A stretch of 64,000 nt of DNA from Paracentrotus lividus (taxonomy: Eukaryota; Echinodermata; Echinoidea; Camarodonta; Echinidae). Positions 62,147 through 64,000 of the stretch are shown here, piece by piece. The stretch is taken from positions 11,368,568 through 11,432,567 of the forward strand of contig CALNVZ010002100.1 in the NCBI GenBank assembly GCA_940671915.1. The letters run 5' to 3'. Position 1 is the first letter of the stretch. Each line of letters starts with the position of its first letter. The notes beneath the pieces are model-generated. The model ran no database searches. It was given only the letters and a program-made list of their open reading frames with translations, and was not told the DNA's origin. A program made the position numbers and the translations under genes.

Positions 62147-62762
62147 CACTACTTCTACTATACTACTAAGACTACAACTACTACTGAGCACAACTACTAC
62201 TACGATGACAACAGTTTTCACTACTTTTAGTGCTTCTACTTCTTACTACTATCACTGAGTATTACTACTTCTACTACGACTACTACTACTACGATACGAT
62301 ACTACTACTTCTTCTTCTACTACCACTACTACTACTAGTACTGTTACTATTACGACAAATAATTACTACTTCTACTTAGTATTACTACTACTACTACTTC
62401 TGCTACTACTATTACTACTACTACTACTATACTATTACTACCACCACTTTCTACCACTACTGCTCCACTACTACTTCTACTAATTCTGCTACCACTACTT
62501 CTACTACTTTACTTCGATGTTATGAGTCTACTGCTATGAAATTGCTGGAAATTTGCACATGGTGAACCCCTTCACTGCCTTACCTAATACTGGTCTGCAA
62601 GCACTTCATACAAAATAATATTTTGAGAATAAAGGCTTACCTCGTCAGCTCTGCAGAATAAGGTCTGATAATGGACAGGCATACAGGAGCAAGACTCCGC
62701 CATCTTGTTGTCATCATGACCAATACACACAACAAAAGAGATGATGCGTGCCTGAGATGCAT
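56183..62762 (-). CDS. timp: TIMP-like gene B, four exons, frame anomalies
   Basis: Secreted tissue inhibitor of metalloproteinases-like protein. Exons on the minus strand are 62762-62641, 59950-59676, 57154-57027 and 56338-56183, all with AG acceptors and GT donors. Together they total 681 bases, an open frame of 226 codons plus stop, the usual TIMP precursor length. The N-terminal domain is shown by IQGTIKSTSYIYGD and VYNVTINEVFKG, and by DGELNIGLC with DTLTAFQKRGL. The C-terminal domain is a Cys-rich block in the last exon. Two segments are out of register: the family's CSCMPVHYQTLFCRAD and CGVADLQDGETYIL stretches are encoded perfectly, but in a different frame from the spliced one, each running to the 3' end of its exon. 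In the spliced frame the essential N-terminal Cys-x-Cys is lost. It may be a pseudogene, a null allele or the product of indel errors. The family identity is secure; functionality is not. Confidence 0.75.
56405..56470 (-). repeat. tRNA-derived SINE-like head
   Basis: Minus strand: an A-box-like TAGACTAGTGG (56465-56455) is followed by CGCTTGACTGGGGATGC and, 34 bases after the A box, a good B box GGTTCGATCC (56421-56412). This order and spacing is the internal RNA polymerase III promoter of a tRNA or tRNA-derived SINE. Stems pair poorly, so it is not a working tRNA. It sits in the last intron of gene B, 67 bases from exon 4. No body or tail was delimited. Confidence 0.42.
56813..56966. mobile_element. 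short MITE, GTTTCAC(C/A)AAGTTG ends
   Basis: Left GTTTCACCAAGTTGCTTGTA and inverted right GTTTCACAAAGTTGTTCATA bound about 150 bases inside the last intron of gene B. The ends resemble the GGGTGTTTCACAA start of the 2.3-kb MITE, suggesting related families. Confidence 0.5.
57027..57154 (-). CDS. timp: TIMP gene B exon 3 of 4
   Basis: An AATTTACAG acceptor and a GTAAGA donor bound 128 bases encoding FVWDGELNIGLCSSWVQQ, then VDTLTAFQKRGLKRIY and AKSCDDCR. This is the most diagnostic TIMP exon: the D-G-x-L-x-I-x-L-C strand, the W/DTLT...QK..L helix, and the Cys pair leading into the C-terminal domain. The frame is undisturbed. Confidence 0.9.
57155..59675. other. intron of TIMP gene B
   Basis: AT-rich intron. 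Sequences near 57436-57480 and 57770-57820 resemble tails of retroelements but are not classifiable. A possible extra 46-base exon at 59348-59393 (acceptor CTCTCCACAG, frame IRDNNIIHLLIEDVE) was considered and not adopted. Open frame 58537-58770 is unassigned. Confidence 0.5.
59676..59950 (-). CDS. timp: TIMP gene B exon 2 of 4
   Basis: A TTCATTCAG acceptor and a GTAAGA donor bound 275 bases. The open frame gives IQGTIKSTSYIYGD, an insertion-like DNEIYGSSFDYSYNDLL, then LIVYNVTINEVFKGGGV and TTISASSAAM, all fitting TIMP strands A-C. Past the AAM the family's CGVADLQDGETYILM continues in the +1 frame. A 7-base near-repeat there (ATGAGCGATG) would account for such a shift if it is an insertion. 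In the spliced frame those residues become a non-homologous SDVWGCRSSGWRDLHLDG, yet the exon still joins exon 3 in the correct phase. Confidence 0.8.
60018..60424. mobile_element. palindromic MITE, GGCCCG(A)ATTCACAAAG ends, ~170-base arms
   Basis: Left GGCCCGAATTCACAAAGGTG mirrors right GGCCCGCATCACAAAGTTGG. The arms continue through ATTCTACAAAATCCA, TACGCTTAA, GTACTGTGAGAAAGGTCCAA and ATGCGCGATTTTGTCA, leaving only a ~60-base centre. The element is 407 bases, with CpG-rich palindromic arms and no coding capacity. Confidence 0.82.
61555..62520 (+). repeat. CTA/TAC trinucleotide microsatellite (~970 bases)
   Basis: Interrupted (CTA)n with CTT and CTG variants. Near its start a ~108-base segment beginning TTTTTATCTAGTCCGTATGT is duplicated in tandem (about 61533 and 61641). 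Open frames at 61547-61849 and 61948-62169 (Thr/Tyr/Leu-rich) are artefacts of the repeat. Confidence 0.92.
62641..62762 (-). CDS. timp: TIMP gene B exon 1 of 4 (signal peptide)
   Basis: ATG at 62762-62760 opens MHLRHASSLLLCVLVMMTT, a plausible signal peptide that begins with the same MHL as gene A. The mature start CSCMPVHYQTLFCRAD is encoded directly after it, but in the third frame (Cys codons at 62692 and 62686). In the ATG frame this reads RWRSLAPVCLSIIRPYS. The exon ends at a GTAAGC donor after 122 bases, in phase with exon 2 only for the ATG frame. A TATATATA motif on the minus strand near 63178-63187 could belong to an upstream promoter. Confidence 0.8.
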
Positions 62763-63796
62763 GGTTGCTATGGCAATGTAAAACTCCTCAGAAGAAACTG
62801 GATAAAATAACCAAAGATTAACCCATGCCACTGATGACAAAATATCACAATTATTCAGATGTCCTGGCAATGGAGAGTTTGAGTAAACGTTCAAGAGTTT
62901 ATATCCAATTTCACAAGTAGAAGCAGTACTGGATGAAAAAATATCTTTCTTTCGTTCATTAACCTTTGCCTGGCACTATACGGTCATTTCTCAGTAGACA
63001 GATGGTGTCTAAAGGAAACGTGCTGCAGCAAATAGTCCCAGACTCCAGAGATTGTGAACCATTAGCCCTCCCAAAAGAACAGTTTACCGAAAACCAATCT
63101 ATCTAGGTTGGTAATTGGACTGGTAAGGTGTGGTAAACTTTCTGAAGTTACTATGAATGTTCATGTTGGTTTCTGGTGTATATATACCTTCCTCACCTAC
63201 CTCAACCAATCAGCTGTCATTTCTTTTACTCTCCCTCCTTTTGCACAAGGTACGCAACCGACCGCATGCACTCTCTCTCTCTCGTTCTCTCCTCTTCTCT
63301 CCTGTCTCTCTCTTCCGCTCTGTGTTATCGGTAAACAGCCCAAGCAGCTTCCTGATGGCTGGTTTCCCAGTGAGGAAGTTGTGACATCACAGGTGCTAGC
63401 TGATAATCCAGTCTATGACATCAGAGAATGTGAATTCCGCTCAATGGGAAATGCCCTCGCAGCTTCTCAGGACTCCAGTAGTATTAGTTGTTTTGAATTC
63501 ATACCACTTTTCTGCCTGATTCACCCAGAATGACGACTCCAAGTAAAGTATAATTTCAAATATTGCTGTTAAATTTAAATACCTTTCAAAGAAGAAAGTA
63601 ACACATTTGAATAGGAATTTGCCAACTTTAAGAATCATTATAGGCTTCAAATGTCTGTTTTGAATTACCTATTAACAAATAACACTTGCTGTAACTTTTC
63701 TTTGAAGGTAACTTTTGTAAAACTTTATAATGATTTTTGGATAAATTTGGAAACTGACCAGAAATATATAATATGAAAAAATGAGCAAAGAAAATG
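62763..63796. other. upstream flank of TIMP gene B
   Basis: Non-coding as far as I can see. A CT microsatellite lies near 63269-63315. The 141-codon + frame at 63108-63533 crosses that tract and has no family resemblance. Confidence 0.5.
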
Positions 63797-63868
63797 GGGT
63801 ACCATCGGGATTCGAACTGAGACCTCCTGGTTACTAGTCAGGCGCTCTACCATCTGAGCTATAGTAAG
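63797..63868 (-). pseudogene. tRNA-Thr(AGU)-like sequence, minus copy
   Basis: Reads as a tRNA on the minus strand: A box TAGCTCAGATGG, D-stem GCTC/GAGC, anticodon loop CTAGTAA with anticodon AGT (Thr) between CCTG and CAGG stems, and a T-arm with TTCGAAT. The body resembles animal tRNA-Thr(AGU) around the anticodon. The first two acceptor pairs (CT opposite CC) and one anticodon-stem pair do not form, and one G is missing before the T-loop, so it is probably non-functional or a SINE head. It forms the left arm of a palindrome with 63928-64000. Confidence 0.5.
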
Positions 63869-63927
63869 CCCCGGATGGGGTTGTCCCTAATACCGTTAAC
63901 TCTTCAATGCTCGACAACCCATCCGGG

Positions 63928-64000
63928 CTTACTATAGCTCAGATGGTAAGCGCCCTGACTAGTAACCAGGAGGTCTCAGGTTCGAATCCCGATGGTACCC
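63928..64000 (+). pseudogene. tRNA-Thr(AGU)-like sequence, plus copy
   Basis: Same sequence in the opposite orientation, with a perfect B box GGTTCGAATCC and the AGT anticodon. A one-base deletion in the D-arm (GGTAAGCG instead of GGTAGAGCG) is offset by an extra C before the anticodon stem. The acceptor stem has the same mismatches. The window ends at the tRNA 3' end, so what follows is unknown. Confidence 0.5.

Larger units (their letters stand above)
59951..62640. other. intron 1 of TIMP gene B
   Basis: Intron carrying a palindromic MITE (60018-60424) and a ~1-kb CTA microsatellite (61555-62520). A weaker inverted pair (GGTAACAAAAGCG / CGCTTTTACC) lies near 60555-60650. The open frame at 60967-61260 is unassigned. 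Confidence 0.55.
63797..64000. repeat. 204-base palindrome of two tRNA-like arms
   Basis: Arms 63797-63885 and 63912-64000 are inverted copies that include the tRNA-like bodies plus the adjoining GGGCCGGATGGGTTGTC-like segment, separated by 26 bases. A few indels distinguish the arms. Confidence 0.85.

Noticed and set aside
61547..62169. Thr/Tyr/Leu-rich frames
   Set aside because: Translation of a CTA trinucleotide repeat.
63108..63533. 141-codon plus frame upstream of TIMP gene B
   Set aside because: It crosses a CT microsatellite and shows no domain. The part near 63340-63470 looks faintly coding but cannot be supported.

Overview
This is a gene-poor, AT-rich stretch of animal genomic DNA. 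Its exons are bounded by GT-AG splice sites, and it is dense with short inverted-repeat transposons, microsatellites and assembly gaps. Nothing looks bacterial or viral. The recognisable coding content belongs to one family, the tissue inhibitors of metalloproteinases (TIMPs). A TIMP-like gene and the first exon of a second lie about 33 kb apart on the minus strand. The TIMP expansion, base composition and mix of small DNA transposons suggest a marine deuterostome, most likely an echinoderm (sea urchin, sea star or sea cucumber). That assignment is inference, not proof.

Layout. 1-13 kb: non-coding, with interspersed repeats at 1.4-1.8 and 2.3-2.5 kb, a decayed Penelope-like retroelement (reverse transcriptase followed by GIY-YIG endonuclease) at 3.6-4.85 kb, a CpG-richer segment between two perfect CRE palindromes at 6.36-7.5 kb, a TTAA-flanked element at 10.0-11.07 kb, and a ~126-bp tandem array at 12.03-13.09 kb interrupted by a MITE. 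13.16-14.94 kb: a piggyBac-like element whose interior is a 914-N gap. 15-29 kb: non-coding, with foldback repeats at 18.4, 20.8 and 22.4 kb. 29.12-29.24 kb: signal-peptide exon of TIMP gene A. 30.8-39.1 kb: a ~3.8-kb near-perfect inverted repeat, with its 310-bp spacer copied again directly after a 25-N gap. This is probably an assembly fold-back, so content of the right arm should not be counted twice. 39-55 kb: non-coding, with two Tc1/mariner-type elements (46.0 and 49.2-50.2 kb) and a 600-bp ATC-rich microsatellite. 55.7-62.8 kb: TIMP gene B in four exons, with MITEs, a tRNA-derived sequence and a ~1-kb CTA microsatellite in its introns and a four-fold tandem duplication of its 3' end. 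63.8-64.0 kb: two tRNA-Thr-like sequences head to head as a palindrome.

How the genes fit together. TIMPs are secreted proteins that block matrix metalloproteinases by inserting their N-terminal Cys-x-Cys into the catalytic zinc site; echinoderm relatives include the connective-tissue protein tensilin. Gene A exon 1 keeps a good signal peptide followed by Cys-x-Cys. Gene B has an open spliced frame of 226 codons, but two family-defining segments (the CxC start and the CGV block) survive only in another frame. Gene B may be a pseudogene, carry a null allele or be mis-assembled. Nothing else in the window could be confidently assigned as a protein gene.
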